Shown here piece by piece: positions 53,343 through 62,565 of a DNA stretch of 64,000 bases (positions within the stretch are counted from its first letter, which is position 1; the number at the start of each line of letters is the position of its first letter). A model generated the notes under the pieces. The model saw only the letters and a program-made list of their open reading frames with translations. It searched no databases and was not told the DNA's origin. This DNA is from Variovorax paradoxus (GTDB taxonomy: Bacteria; Pseudomonadota; Gammaproteobacteria; Burkholderiales; Burkholderiaceae_C): NCBI RefSeq assembly GCF_030811855.1, contig NZ_JAUSRN010000020.1:37358-101357 (forward strand). The letters run 5' to 3'. The position numbers were made by a program, and so were the translations under genes.

Positions 53343-53615
53343 ATGCCCAAGGAAGAACTGATCGAAATGAACGGCGCAGTGACCGAAGTCCTGCCCGACT
53401 CGCGCTACCGCGTGACGCTCGACAACGGCCATCAGCTGATCGCCTACAGCGGCGGCAAGATGCGCAAGCACCACATCCGCATCCTGGCGGGTGACAAGGT
53501 GTCGCTCGAACTCTCGCCTTACGACCTGACCAAGGGCCGTATCACCTTCCGCCATCTGGAGCGTCGCGGCCCGCCGCCGACCAACTCCGGAAACAACAAC
53601 GCACCTCGCCGCTGA
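53343..53615 (+). CDS. infA: Translation initiation factor IF-1
   Basis: 90 residues: MPKEELIEMNGAVTEVLPDS, then RYRVTLDNGHQLIAYSGGKM and IRILAGDKVSLELSPYDLTK, an S1-like OB-fold with the family's usual core. A Pro/Asn/Arg-rich extension of about 18 residues follows (PPPTNSGNNNAPRR), so it is longer than the standard 72 residues. IF-1 binds the ribosomal A site during initiation. Betaproteobacteria often carry a second infA beside cold-shock genes, which is the likely status here. Confidence 0.95.
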   Translation: MPKEELIEMNGAVTEVLPDSRYRVTLDNGHQLIAYSGGKMRKHHIRILAGDKVSLELSPYDLTKGRITFRHLERRGPPPTNSGNNNAPRR

Positions 53616-53628
53616 TCCGCGACGGACG

Positions 53629-53676
53629 AAGGGCCTTGCGGCGCCCCGCGAAGGGTGCCGGCAAGGCCTTTGTTTT
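53629..53676 (+). terminator. Rho-independent terminator after infA
   Basis: GGCCTTGC-GGCGCC (53632-53645) pairs with GGTGCC-GGCAAGGCC (53654-53668), with one bulge, and is followed by TTTGTTTTT. It closes infA; dbpA begins 25 bases further on, so dbpA needs read-through or its own promoter. Confidence 0.8.
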
Positions 53677-53700
53677 TCCGGGTCCGGCTGCCGAACGACG

Positions 53701-55152
<1,452 letters not shown>

Positions 55153-55248
55153 CATCCCTCCCATGGCCCCTCGTTTCGGCGCTTGGCAGATGAAATCTGC
55201 CGATGTGGCCTAATCGGGGGTCGAACATCCTTTTTATCCGAGCTTTCC

Positions 55249-55419
55249 ATGCCCAAGAAAATCCGTACCGAAGCCGACCGTCTTGCTAGCCCGAAGCCGA
55301 CCCCCATGCCCGGCTACACCGCGCCTCGCACCGGTGGCGGCCAGAAGATCAGCCTCGAGCGCGGCACCGCCACGCGCAGCAAGAAGAACCCGGGCAAGCG
55401 CCCGACCAAGGGCGGCTGA
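55249..55419 (+). CDS. Small basic Pro/Gly/Thr-rich protein
   Basis: 56 residues from the ATG at 55249: MPKKIRTEADRLASPKPTPM, then Arg, Lys, Gly and Pro (TRSKKNPGKRPTKGG at the end). It has no hydrophobic segment or cysteine and looks disordered and nucleic-acid-binding. It lies downstream of dbpA, with a GGCAGAT/ATCTGCC hairpin (55185-55201) in between, and upstream of a terminator. Function unknown. Confidence 0.6.
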   Translation: MPKKIRTEADRLASPKPTPMPGYTAPRTGGGQKISLERGTATRSKKNPGKRPTKGG

Positions 55420-55455
55420 TCCAGCCCACGCGGCTCTTTCTTCGGAGCCACGACG

Positions 55456-55479
55456 AACGCGCCCCCGGGCGCGTTTTGT
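55456..55479 (+). terminator. Terminator-like hairpin
   Basis: AACGCGCCC (55456-55464) and GGGCGCGTT (55467-55475) are exact inverted copies almost touching, followed by TTGT. The stem is strong but the T tail short. It lies between the 56-residue and 107-residue genes. Confidence 0.6.
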
Positions 55480-55507
55480 CATTGGGCCCGCTACAAACAA
55501 GGCCGCC

Positions 55508-55831
55508 ATGTCCGACGACAACCAGATCTTCATTCCGCCCTCGTTCTTCGCGGTCTACAGCGATGCGCGCCAGCGCCTCCTGGAGCCAATCGGCGTGGTG
55601 CGCGAGCGCTACGAAATCTGCGAAGACCTGGCCAACCACCTGGTGGGCCATGCGCAGATCCAGCACCACACCGAGGTGCCCGTCGAGAGCGAGATCCTGC
55701 GCCGCATCCACGCCGGGCTGGCCACGCCCGAAGCCGGCGTGTCGATTGCCGAGGCCGGCTGGATCGTGCAGCGGCTGGCCGAGCTGCTGGGTTGGCGCGG
55801 TCCCGAGCCGTCGCCGGCTGCTGACGCGTAG
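55508..55831 (+). CDS. Hypothetical helical protein
   Basis: 107 residues from the ATG at 55508: MSDDNQIFIPPSFFAVYSDA, YEICEDLANHLVGHAQIQHH and a C-terminal AGWIVQRLAELLGWRGPEP. The His-rich helix (VGHAQIQHH) could bind metal. Similar short proteins are, as I recall, annotated as 'ATPase with chaperone activity' in Comamonadaceae, but no ATPase motif is present here and I would not use that name. It is followed by the MerR gene after 17 bases. Confidence 0.7.
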   Translation: MSDDNQIFIPPSFFAVYSDARQRLLEPIGVVRERYEICEDLANHLVGHAQIQHHTEVPVESEILRRIHAGLATPEAGVSIAEAGWIVQRLAELLGWRGPEPSPAADA

Positions 55832-55848
55832 AACCGGAGAGGCGCGCC

Positions 55849-56898
55849 GTGCTGCTCAAGGTCGGTGAACTGGCCAGGCACACCGGCCTCACGGTGCGCA
55901 CGCTGCACCACTACGACGCCATCGGCCTGCTCGCGCCCTCGGCGCGCTCCGAGGCGGGCTACCGGCTCTACGGCACGGCCGACATCGGCCGGCTGCATGC
56001 GATCCAGGCGCTGCGGCAGCTGGGGCTTCCGCTGGCCGAAATCGGCGGGCTGCTGGGTGCCGAAAGCGGCTCGCTGCCGGCGATCATCGCGCGCCAGATC
56101 GCATCGCTCGACCAGCAGATCGCCCAAGCCACGGCTTTGCGCGAACGGCTCGGCCTGCTCGAACGGCGCCTGGCGGAGGGCGGCCAGCCCGACACAAAGG
56201 ATTGGCTCGCCACGCTGGCGCAGATGACCGCCTATGGCCGCTACTTCAGCCCCGCCGAAATCAAGTCGCTGATGGCCAACTGGAACACCGTGGCGGACCA
56301 GTGGCCGCCGCTCGTCGCCGACGTGGCGGCGCTGATGGCGCGCGGCGTGCCGGCCGATGCGCTCGAAGTACAGCCGCTCGCCTTCCGCTGGATGAACCTG
56401 ATGGGGCAGTGGATGGACGGCAGCTTCGACCTCATCACGCGATGGGGCGAGATGTACCGGCGCGAGCCGGGGGTGCGGCGCGCCGACGGGCCGCCGGCCG
56501 AGCTGATCGATTACATCGGCGAGGCCATCGGCGTGCGCATGGCCGCGCTGCTGCGCCACCTCCGCACCGACGACTTCGCACGGCTGGGCCGACCGCCTGA
56601 GGAAGAATGGCGCCGGCTCGCCAGCGAGCTTGCCGCGCTCAAGGCGCGTGGCGTGCCGCCCAGCGACGAAGCGGTGCAGGCCATTGCGCTCGACTGGGTG
56701 CGGCTCTTCGATGCGTTCACAGGCCACAACCCGGCCCTGGCCGAACGGTTGATGCGTGCGATGGCTGCGGAGCCGGTGCTGCAGGCCGCTCCGGTGGTCG
56801 GGCCCGAGGTGCGCGGCTACCTATTGCAGGCCATTGCCGTTCTCCGGCACAAAAATCCGAAGCCCGCTCCGCCGCCGCTTGACCCTGACGTTGCGTGA
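55849..56898 (+). CDS. MerR family transcriptional regulator
   Basis: 349 residues from the GTG at 55849. The N-terminal winged helix is canonical (VGELARHTGLTVRTLHHYDA, GLLAPSARSEAGYRLYG, LHAIQALRQLGLPLAEIGG), and a coiled-coil dimerisation helix follows to about residue 115. The remaining 230 residues form a helical effector-binding domain related to the TipA/TAL type, for small molecules or antibiotics. The likely neighbour in the same transcript is the acyltransferase 17 bases downstream. Ligand unknown. Confidence 0.88.
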   Translation: MLLKVGELARHTGLTVRTLHHYDAIGLLAPSARSEAGYRLYGTADIGRLHAIQALRQLGLPLAEIGGLLGAESGSLPAIIARQIASLDQQIAQATALRERLGLLERRLAEGGQPDTKDWLATLAQMTAYGRYFSPAEIKSLMANWNTVADQWPPLVADVAALMARGVPADALEVQPLAFRWMNLMGQWMDGSFDLITRWGEMYRREPGVRRADGPPAELIDYIGEAIGVRMAALLRHLRTDDFARLGRPPEEEWRRLASELAALKARGVPPSDEAVQAIALDWVRLFDAFTGHNPALAERLMRAMAAEPVLQAAPVVGPEVRGYLLQAIAVLRHKNPKPAPPPLDPDVA

Positions 56899-56915
56899 GG
56901 CCCGACAGTGGCCCC

Positions 56916-58127
56916 ATGAACAACGCCCAAACCTCCCCACGGCTCGACGCACTCGACAACCTGCGCGCGCTCATGATGTGGCTCGGCATCGTGCTGCACG
57001 TGGCGGTCAATCACATCACCACCGTTTCGCCGCTCCCCTGGCGCGATCCGAAGACTTCACCGGTGGCCGACCTGCTGCTGCTGCTCATCCACAGCTTCCG
57101 GATGCCGGTGTTCTTTGTCCTGGCCGGCTTCTTCGCGGCGCTGCTGGCCGAGCGGCGCGGCGCGGACGGCATGCTGAAAAACCGCAGCCTGCGGCTCGCG
57201 CTGCCCTTCGCAGTGTTCTGGCCGCCGCTGTTCGTGCTGACTGCGATGCTTTCGATGGTCTACATCCACCTGACGGTGCGCGGCGTGCCGGGCTTCGACA
57301 GGGCGCTGACGCCCCCGCGGCAGCCCGGTGGCTCGCCTTTCAACACCATGCACCTGTGGTTCCTCTATCAGCTGTTCTGGCTCTGCGTGCTGGCTTGGGC
57401 GGGACTGCGGCTGCGGCTGCGGCGCTTCGTGCCAGCGCGGCTCTGTGATGCGGTCGCCCGCGGCTTCGCGCTGCTGGCGCAACGCCGATGGGGCTTCCTG
57501 GCGCTCGCGTTGCCGCTGGCGCTGATGGGCTCGTTCTATCCCTCGGGCATCGTGGCGGGCAGCGGCTCTTTCCTGCCACCGTTCGCCGAGTGGGTGCAGA
57601 GCGGCCTGTTCTTCGTGTTCGGCTGGTGCCTACACGGGCCGCGGGAGCACCTGCTCCCGCTCTTCGCGGCGCGCTGCAAGAGCCACGCGCTGGCCGGGCT
57701 GGCCTTTTTCATCGCGACCGTGGCGTTGCTGGGCGCCGTACGCGGCGGCACTGCGCTGCCGCTGCCTTGGCCACATCCTGCGTTCTGGATCGCGTTCGCC
57801 TACAACGCCACTTCATGGCTCTGGAGCCTGGCGCTGATCGGAGGCTTCATGCGCTACGTACCGCACCGGAACGCCGCGCTGGCCTATCTTTCACAGAGCT
57901 CGTACTGGGTGTACCTGGTGCACATGCTCGGCACCATCGGCTTCGGAATCCTGCTGTTCAACGCGTCCTTCGGGGCCTTGGCGAAGATGGGGCTCAACAT
58001 CGCAGCGACGTCACTGGTAGCACTGGCCAGCTACGAGCTGCTGGTGCGCTACACGCCCATCGGCACGCTCTTGAGCGGGCGGCGCGTCACGCGGGCGCGG
58101 CGGGGGTTGCCCGCTTCGGCAGGCTAG
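56916..58127 (+). CDS. Acyltransferase family 3 (OpgC/MdoC-like) membrane protein
   Basis: 403 residues from the ATG at 56916 (MNNAQTSPRLDALDNLRALM). About ten membrane helices, with the family's N-terminal RLDALDNLRALMMWLGIVLH and histidines in the first helix, plus FRMPVFFVLAGFFAAL and MHLWFLYQLFWL. Its organisation is that of OpgC/MdoC, which transfers succinyl groups to periplasmic glucans. No other opg gene is present, so the substrate could be another carbohydrate. It probably shares a transcript with the MerR gene. Confidence 0.85.
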   Translation: MNNAQTSPRLDALDNLRALMMWLGIVLHVAVNHITTVSPLPWRDPKTSPVADLLLLLIHSFRMPVFFVLAGFFAALLAERRGADGMLKNRSLRLALPFAVFWPPLFVLTAMLSMVYIHLTVRGVPGFDRALTPPRQPGGSPFNTMHLWFLYQLFWLCVLAWAGLRLRLRRFVPARLCDAVARGFALLAQRRWGFLALALPLALMGSFYPSGIVAGSGSFLPPFAEWVQSGLFFVFGWCLHGPREHLLPLFAARCKSHALAGLAFFIATVALLGAVRGGTALPLPWPHPAFWIAFAYNATSWLWSLALIGGFMRYVPHRNAALAYLSQSSYWVYLVHMLGTIGFGILLFNASFGALAKMGLNIAATSLVALASYELLVRYTPIGTLLSGRRVTRARRGLPASAG

Positions 58128-58167
58128 CCGCTGCAGATCGCGCGCCTTACTGGACCGAGGTCTTGGC

Positions 58168-58866
58168 CTATTTGTCGATGATCTTGCGGGCGAACAGCTC
58201 GAGGTAGTCCATCAGGCGATTGGCCCCGGCGGTGGCTGCCGCCTCGTTGCCGGTCGCGATGCCCTGCGCCAGTTCGAGGTGCGCATTCGCACCCTCGACG
58301 ATCTCGCCCTCGTGCTGGTAGGCGTACCAGAAGCGCCGGCACTGCACGATGAGTGGGGTCACGGCCTTCACCGCCGAATCGTTGTGGCTCGCCTGGTGGT
58401 TGACGAAGTCGAGCGCGCGGTCGGCCTGCATGTAGTCGTTCAGGTCGCCGCGGCGGGCGGCCTTCACCATCAGCTCGGCGCAGCGCACGATCTCCTTGCG
58501 CTGCAGCGCGGTGGCGCGGCGCGCCGAGCAGGCCGCAATCAGCAGTTCGAGCACGCGCCGGGTCTGGATCACGTCCAGGTGGTCGGCCAGGTCGATGGTC
58601 GACACCAAGAGGCCGCGGCGCGGCTGCTGCACGATGAGGCCGATCGACACCATGCGCATCAATGCCTCGCGCACCGGCGTGCGGCCAAGGCCGGTGCGCT
58701 CGGCCAGGTCGGCTTCGACGATCTGGCTGCCGGGCTCCAGCTGCAGCGTGGAGAGCAGCGTCTCTATCGCGTCATAGGCGAGGTCGGCGGCCCGTCGTTT
58801 GGGCTGGGGGCGAGGCACGGTCTTCGGGGGGGCCATTGTTTTCTTCTGGTGCTGCTTCGGCTTCAT
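58168..58866 (-). CDS. GntR family (FCD) transcriptional regulator of the hydroxyproline operon
   Basis: 232 residues from the ATG at 58866, whose ATGA overlaps the dehydrogenase alpha-subunit stop; an internal ATG at 58836 is the alternative. The winged helix is DLAYDAIETLLSTLQLEPGS with ERTGLGRTPVREALMRM, then an FCD effector domain of helices with FWYAYQHEGEIVEGANAHLE. It is the last gene of the minus-strand operon for hydroxyproline use and probably controls it in response to the substrate or a metabolite. Confidence 0.9.
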   Translation of the reverse strand: MKPKQHQKKTMAPPKTVPRPQPKRRAADLAYDAIETLLSTLQLEPGSQIVEADLAERTGLGRTPVREALMRMVSIGLIVQQPRRGLLVSTIDLADHLDVIQTRRVLELLIAACSARRATALQRKEIVRCAELMVKAARRGDLNDYMQADRALDFVNHQASHNDSAVKAVTPLIVQCRRFWYAYQHEGEIVEGANAHLELAQGIATGNEAAATAGANRLMDYLELFARKIIDK

Positions 58867-60146
58867 TGTCGGTCCACATCGCCAGGGCCCGCGAGGCCGG
58901 CCAGGGTTGCGATGCGCGCCGGCGACAGCGGCGGGCGCGGCGTGGGCGGTGACCAGCCGAAAAGAAACTGCGCGGCATCGCCGCAAACGCGGCCCTGGCA
59001 GGCGCCCATGCCGCAGCGGCGGTGGAGCTTGGCGTCGGTCCAGCCGCTGCAACCCGCGAGCGCCGAGAACGGCACGTCCTCGCAGCGGCAGACGAGGGTG
59101 TCGGGCTGCGGCATGTGCTTGTTGGCGGATGCCAGTGCGAAGCTGCGGTGCAGCTGCGCCGCAAAGGCGTCCCAGCGGGCGCGCTCGCGTTCATGCTGCT
59201 TTGCGGCGTGCTCGTTGCCGATCGCCGCAAGACCCGCGATGGCGCCCTGCGCGAGCGCGCGTTCGCTGCCGCCGAAGCCGGTGCATTCACCGGCCGCATA
59301 GACATCCGGCAGGCTGGTGGCCTGGCGCGCATCGACAGCCAGTGCCTGCACGCCGGTGCCTCCGGTCGTGAGGGCGCAGCCGAGCATCTGGCCCAGTTGC
59401 GTATTGGGGACGAGTCCGAAGCCGCAGGCCACGCGATCGCATGCGATCTCCACTTCGCGGGGGCCTTGGCGAAGCCGAACCGATTCGACCTGCGTGCCGC
59501 CTTGCACCGAGACGATGCGCGATGAGGTGCGGTACTGCGCGTGGGCCAGCGTAATCGCTTGCACGGCCTTTCCCGGCCATCTCGGCAGGCTGGCCGCAAA
59601 GCCCGCGACAGCCGCGAACGAAGCTTGCTCGGCGATACGCACGACCTTCGCGCCCGCGGTGCGCGCCGTCGCCGCCGCGGCGAGCAGCAAGGGTCCGCTG
59701 CCCGCAATCACGATGCGTTCGCCCTCGACTGGCAACCCCGCCTTGACGAGCGCCTGCAAGCCGCCCGCGCCCGTGACGCCGGGCACCGTCCAACCGGGGA
59801 AGGGCAGCAGCAGCTCGCGCGCGCCGGTGCAGAGGATCAGCTTGTTCCACCGCATGCACCAGCCACGTTCTGCGTCTTCGAGCAGCAGTTCGTTTCGCGA
59901 TGGCGCCGCGACGACGCGCGTGCCGCTGCACACGCGGATGTTGGCGTGGCGTTCGAGCGCATCGCGCCACTTGCGCGCGGCCGGCGGCAGCGTGGCGCCG
60001 GGACCGTCGCGCCAGATCTGCCCGCCGGGTGCGGGGTTGTCGTCGATCACGACGATCGATGCACCGCTCGGCGCCGCCGCCACTGCCGCGGCCATGCCGG
60101 CAGGACCCGCGCCGACGATCAGCAGATCGCAATGTTCCAGTGTCAT
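58863..60146 (-). CDS. FAD/NAD(P)-binding oxidoreductase, D-hydroxyproline dehydrogenase alpha-like subunit
   Basis: 427 residues from the ATG at 60146; a GTG at 60155 would overlap the 2Fe-2S gene stop (GTGA). It starts with LLIVGAGPAGMAAAVAAA, a Rossmann FAD fingerprint, with a second in IVIAGSGPLLLAAAATARTA. The C-terminus has a cysteine cluster (CRCEDV, then CGMGACQGRVC) of BFD-ferredoxin type. This is the HcnB-like subunit of three-part amino-acid dehydrogenases. With its neighbours (2Fe-2S protein, DAO-type flavoprotein, 4-hydroxyproline epimerase) it points to D-hydroxyproline dehydrogenase. Confidence 0.85.
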   Translation of the reverse strand: MTLEHCDLLIVGAGPAGMAAAVAAAPSGASIVVIDDNPAPGGQIWRDGPGATLPPAARKWRDALERHANIRVCSGTRVVAAPSRNELLLEDAERGWCMRWNKLILCTGARELLLPFPGWTVPGVTGAGGLQALVKAGLPVEGERIVIAGSGPLLLAAAATARTAGAKVVRIAEQASFAAVAGFAASLPRWPGKAVQAITLAHAQYRTSSRIVSVQGGTQVESVRLRQGPREVEIACDRVACGFGLVPNTQLGQMLGCALTTGGTGVQALAVDARQATSLPDVYAAGECTGFGGSERALAQGAIAGLAAIGNEHAAKQHERERARWDAFAAQLHRSFALASANKHMPQPDTLVCRCEDVPFSALAGCSGWTDAKLHRRCGMGACQGRVCGDAAQFLFGWSPPTPRPPLSPARIATLAGLAGPGDVDRQ

Positions 60147-60151
60147 GTCGG

Positions 60152-60400
60152 TCACCCGGAGGTCTCCACGCGCATGCCCTCGACGCAGACCGTCTGGCAG
60201 GCGAGCCTGCGGCGGCCGTCGATGCGCACGCGGCATTCCTGGCACACGCCCATCCCGCAGTAGGGCGCGCGCGGCTGCCCCGTGACCGAGGTACGCGCCA
60301 CGCCGATGCCGCCCGCGACGCGCAAGGCAGCGGCCACCGAGCTGCCCGCCTTCACCCGGACGAGCTGGCCGTCGATGTGCAGCAAGGTCTCGCCGCTCAT
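60152..60400 (-). CDS. 2Fe-2S ferredoxin-like subunit (gamma) of D-hydroxyproline dehydrogenase
   Basis: 82 residues from the ATG at 60400; the ATGA overlaps the stop of the upstream flavoprotein gene. The fold is that of HcnA-type plant-ferredoxin proteins: VRVKAGSSVAAALRVAGG, then PYCGMGVCQECRVRIDG and a later CQTVC. At least four cysteines are placed as in a [2Fe-2S] site. It would carry electrons between the two flavin subunits. Confidence 0.88.
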   Translation of the reverse strand: MSGETLLHIDGQLVRVKAGSSVAAALRVAGGIGVARTSVTGQPRAPYCGMGVCQECRVRIDGRRRLACQTVCVEGMRVETSG

Positions 60401-61503
60401 GCGCGCCTCTCCAGCAGTCCGCGCGGCGCATAGGGCGCCGCGTCGATTTCGGAATCGACACCGGTCATCAGCGCCGCGAGCAGGTGCGCGCTGCCCGGCG
60501 CCGTAGTTACGCCCAGGCCTTCGTGGCCGACGGCGAGCCAGAGCCTGTCGCGCCACGGGTGCTTGCCCAGCAGCGGCAGTCCGTCGGGCGTTGCGGCGCG
60601 CATGCCGGTCCACGAGCGGACCGCGTTGAGGTCCGCGAGCCCCGGCAGGTAGTCGAGCGTGCGCTGCAGCATGCGCGCGAGCATGGGGGCTTCGACGGCG
60701 GGATCGGTGGTGTCGAACTGGCGCGACGAGCCGATCAACAGTTGCCCCGTCGGCCGCGGCTGCACGTTGAACGCGACCGAGTCGCCGTCGCTGTGGTGCG
60801 CGCTGGTCACGTAGCCGAGCTCGACCAACTGGTGGTGCACCGTGCCTGCATAGCGGTCGGTGATCAGCAGGTGGCCCTTCTTGGGACGGATCGGAAGCTC
60901 GGGGCAGAGCGTCGTCGCCTCGATGCCATTGGCGAGCACGATCTGCGGCGCGCTGCGACGGCCGTCGTCTGCGAGCCGCAGCGTGCCGTCGTCTTCGATG
61001 GCATCGACCTTCGCGTGCTCGACGCGGATCGAAGCGCCGCCCTGCGCGAGCAGCCAGCGCGCGGCATTCGGTGCATAGAGGATGCCGTCGCCGGGCACTT
61101 CGAGCGCGCCCGCAAGGCCCTTGCGCAAGGCGGGCTCGGCGCGGGGCAGCTGCAGCGCGCCGAGCAGGCGGCTTTCGATACCGTGCTCGCGCAGCCGCTG
61201 CTGCTTGCGCTCGGCCTCGGCCATTTCTTCTTCGTTGGCCGCGATCCAAAGCGTGCCGCAGGCGCTGTACGCGCAGTCCTCGCCCATGCGCGGCGCCAGA
61301 GCGCGCCATTGCGCCGTCGAATGGCTGCTCATTGCAAGCTCGGCCGGGTTGTCGTCCATCACCACGAGGTGCCCCATGCCTGCGCCCGTGGCGCCGCCGA
61401 TGCGTGCATCGAGCACCAGCACCCGGCGGCCGGCCTGCGCCAGCGCATGCGCGCAAGCGGCGCCGACGATGCCGGCACCTATGACGATGACATCGGCGTG
61501 CAC
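60397..61503 (-). CDS. DAO-type FAD-dependent oxidoreductase, D-hydroxyproline dehydrogenase beta-like subunit
   Basis: 368 residues from the GTG at 61503; no better ATG is close. VIVIGAGIVGAACAHALAQA is the FAD site, followed by VLDARIGGATGAGMGHLVVM (the Gly/Met-rich second strand), GHLLITDRYAG and LNAVRSWTGMRAATPDGLPL. This pattern fits glycine oxidase/D-amino-acid-dehydrogenase subunits. It oxidises cis-4-hydroxy-D-proline to delta-1-pyrroline-4-hydroxy-2-carboxylate, assuming the operon context is right. Confidence 0.87.
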   Translation of the reverse strand: MHADVIVIGAGIVGAACAHALAQAGRRVLVLDARIGGATGAGMGHLVVMDDNPAELAMSSHSTAQWRALAPRMGEDCAYSACGTLWIAANEEEMAEAERKQQRLREHGIESRLLGALQLPRAEPALRKGLAGALEVPGDGILYAPNAARWLLAQGGASIRVEHAKVDAIEDDGTLRLADDGRRSAPQIVLANGIEATTLCPELPIRPKKGHLLITDRYAGTVHHQLVELGYVTSAHHSDGDSVAFNVQPRPTGQLLIGSSRQFDTTDPAVEAPMLARMLQRTLDYLPGLADLNAVRSWTGMRAATPDGLPLLGKHPWRDRLWLAVGHEGLGVTTAPGSAHLLAALMTGVDSEIDAAPYAPRGLLERRA

Positions 61504-61556
61504 GGCCTATTGCACTTCGCGGAACACCGCGGAACCGGCTTTGCCGGGCCGCTGGT

Positions 61557-61611
61557 GTTGCCCCCGGTAGGGGGTTGGCGGAGCGACACGAAGTGCGCGA
61601 AGACTGGGGGC
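61557..61611 (-). repeat. Dispersed ~50-bp intergenic repeat, copy B
   Basis: In minus-strand reading GCCCCCAGTCTTCGCGCACT...CGTGTCG...CCCCC-TACC-GGGGG, closely resembling the copy at 47229-47280. The CCCCCGGTAGGGGG end is a hairpin. It sits between the FAD oxidoreductase and epimerase genes. Confidence 0.6.
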
Positions 61612-61616
61612 GAGCT

Positions 61617-62552
61617 TCATATCCGGATGCCCCATCCGAAGGGGTCCTCGTCCTCGATCAGCAGCGTGGCTTCGGCGCTGATGTACGCACGGCCGCGCAG
61701 CGTGGGAATGACCTTGCCGCCTTCCATCGCGTAGCTGGCCTCGAAGCGGCTGCCGATCACGCTGGCCTGCGTCCACACCTCGCCAGGCGCCAGCTTGCCG
61801 TCGGCCGCGAGGCAGGCGATCTTGGCGCTGGTGCCGGTGCCGCAGGGCGAGCGGTCGTAGGCGTTGCCGGGGCAGAGCACGAAGTTGCGGCTGTCCGCGC
61901 CTTCGCTGTCGTTGGCGAAGAGTTCGATGTGGTCGATCTCCGCGCCATCGGCGCCCGTGATGCCTTGCGCCGCCAGCGCCTTGCGCAACGCGGTGGTGTA
62001 GCCGGTGAGCGCGGCGAGGTTGTCGCTCGCCACGCGCTGGCCGTGTTCGCTCACCAGGAAGAACCAGTTGCCGCCCCAGGCCACATCGCCGTGCACGGTG
62101 CCGTGGCCAGGCAGGTCGACCGCGACCCGGTGCAGATGCCGGTACGCCGGCACGTTGCGCACGCTCACCGAATCATCGGCATGCAGCGTGGTCGTGACCG
62201 TGCCCACCGGCGTCTCGATCTTGTGCTCGCCCACGCCGATGCGCCCGATGTGCGCGAGGCTCGCGACCAGCCCGATGGTGCCGTGACCGCACATGCCGAG
62301 GTAGCCGGTGTTGTTGAAGAAGATCACGCCGGCGGCGGCATCTTTCGACACCGGCTCGCACAGCAGCGCGCCGACGATCACGTCGCTGCCGCGCGGCTCG
62401 AGCACCGTGGCGGCACGCCATTTGTCATGCCGCTCGGCCAGGAGCACGCGGCGCTCGGCCATGCTGCCGCCGCCCAGATCGGGAAACCCGCCGATGACCA
62501 GGCGCGTGGGCTCGCCGCCCGTGTGCGAATCGATGATCTGGATGCGTTGCAT
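61617..62552 (-). CDS. lhpA: 4-hydroxyproline 2-epimerase (proline racemase superfamily)
   Basis: 311 residues. Two catalytic cysteines are present, Cys88 (MCGHG) and Cys237 (DRSPCGTGTSA), which is the Cys/Cys pair of proline racemases and hydroxyproline epimerases rather than the Ser/Thr variants of dehydratases. DSHTGGEPTRLVIGG is the family start. It inverts trans-4-hydroxy-L-proline to cis-4-hydroxy-D-proline, the first step in the pathway carried on by the neighbouring dehydrogenase subunits. Confidence 0.9.
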   Translation of the reverse strand: MQRIQIIDSHTGGEPTRLVIGGFPDLGGGSMAERRVLLAERHDKWRAATVLEPRGSDVIVGALLCEPVSKDAAAGVIFFNNTGYLGMCGHGTIGLVASLAHIGRIGVGEHKIETPVGTVTTTLHADDSVSVRNVPAYRHLHRVAVDLPGHGTVHGDVAWGGNWFFLVSEHGQRVASDNLAALTGYTTALRKALAAQGITGADGAEIDHIELFANDSEGADSRNFVLCPGNAYDRSPCGTGTSAKIACLAADGKLAPGEVWTQASVIGSRFEASYAMEGGKVIPTLRGRAYISAEATLLIEDEDPFGWGIRI

Positions 62553-62565
62553 GTGTTTCTCGAAC

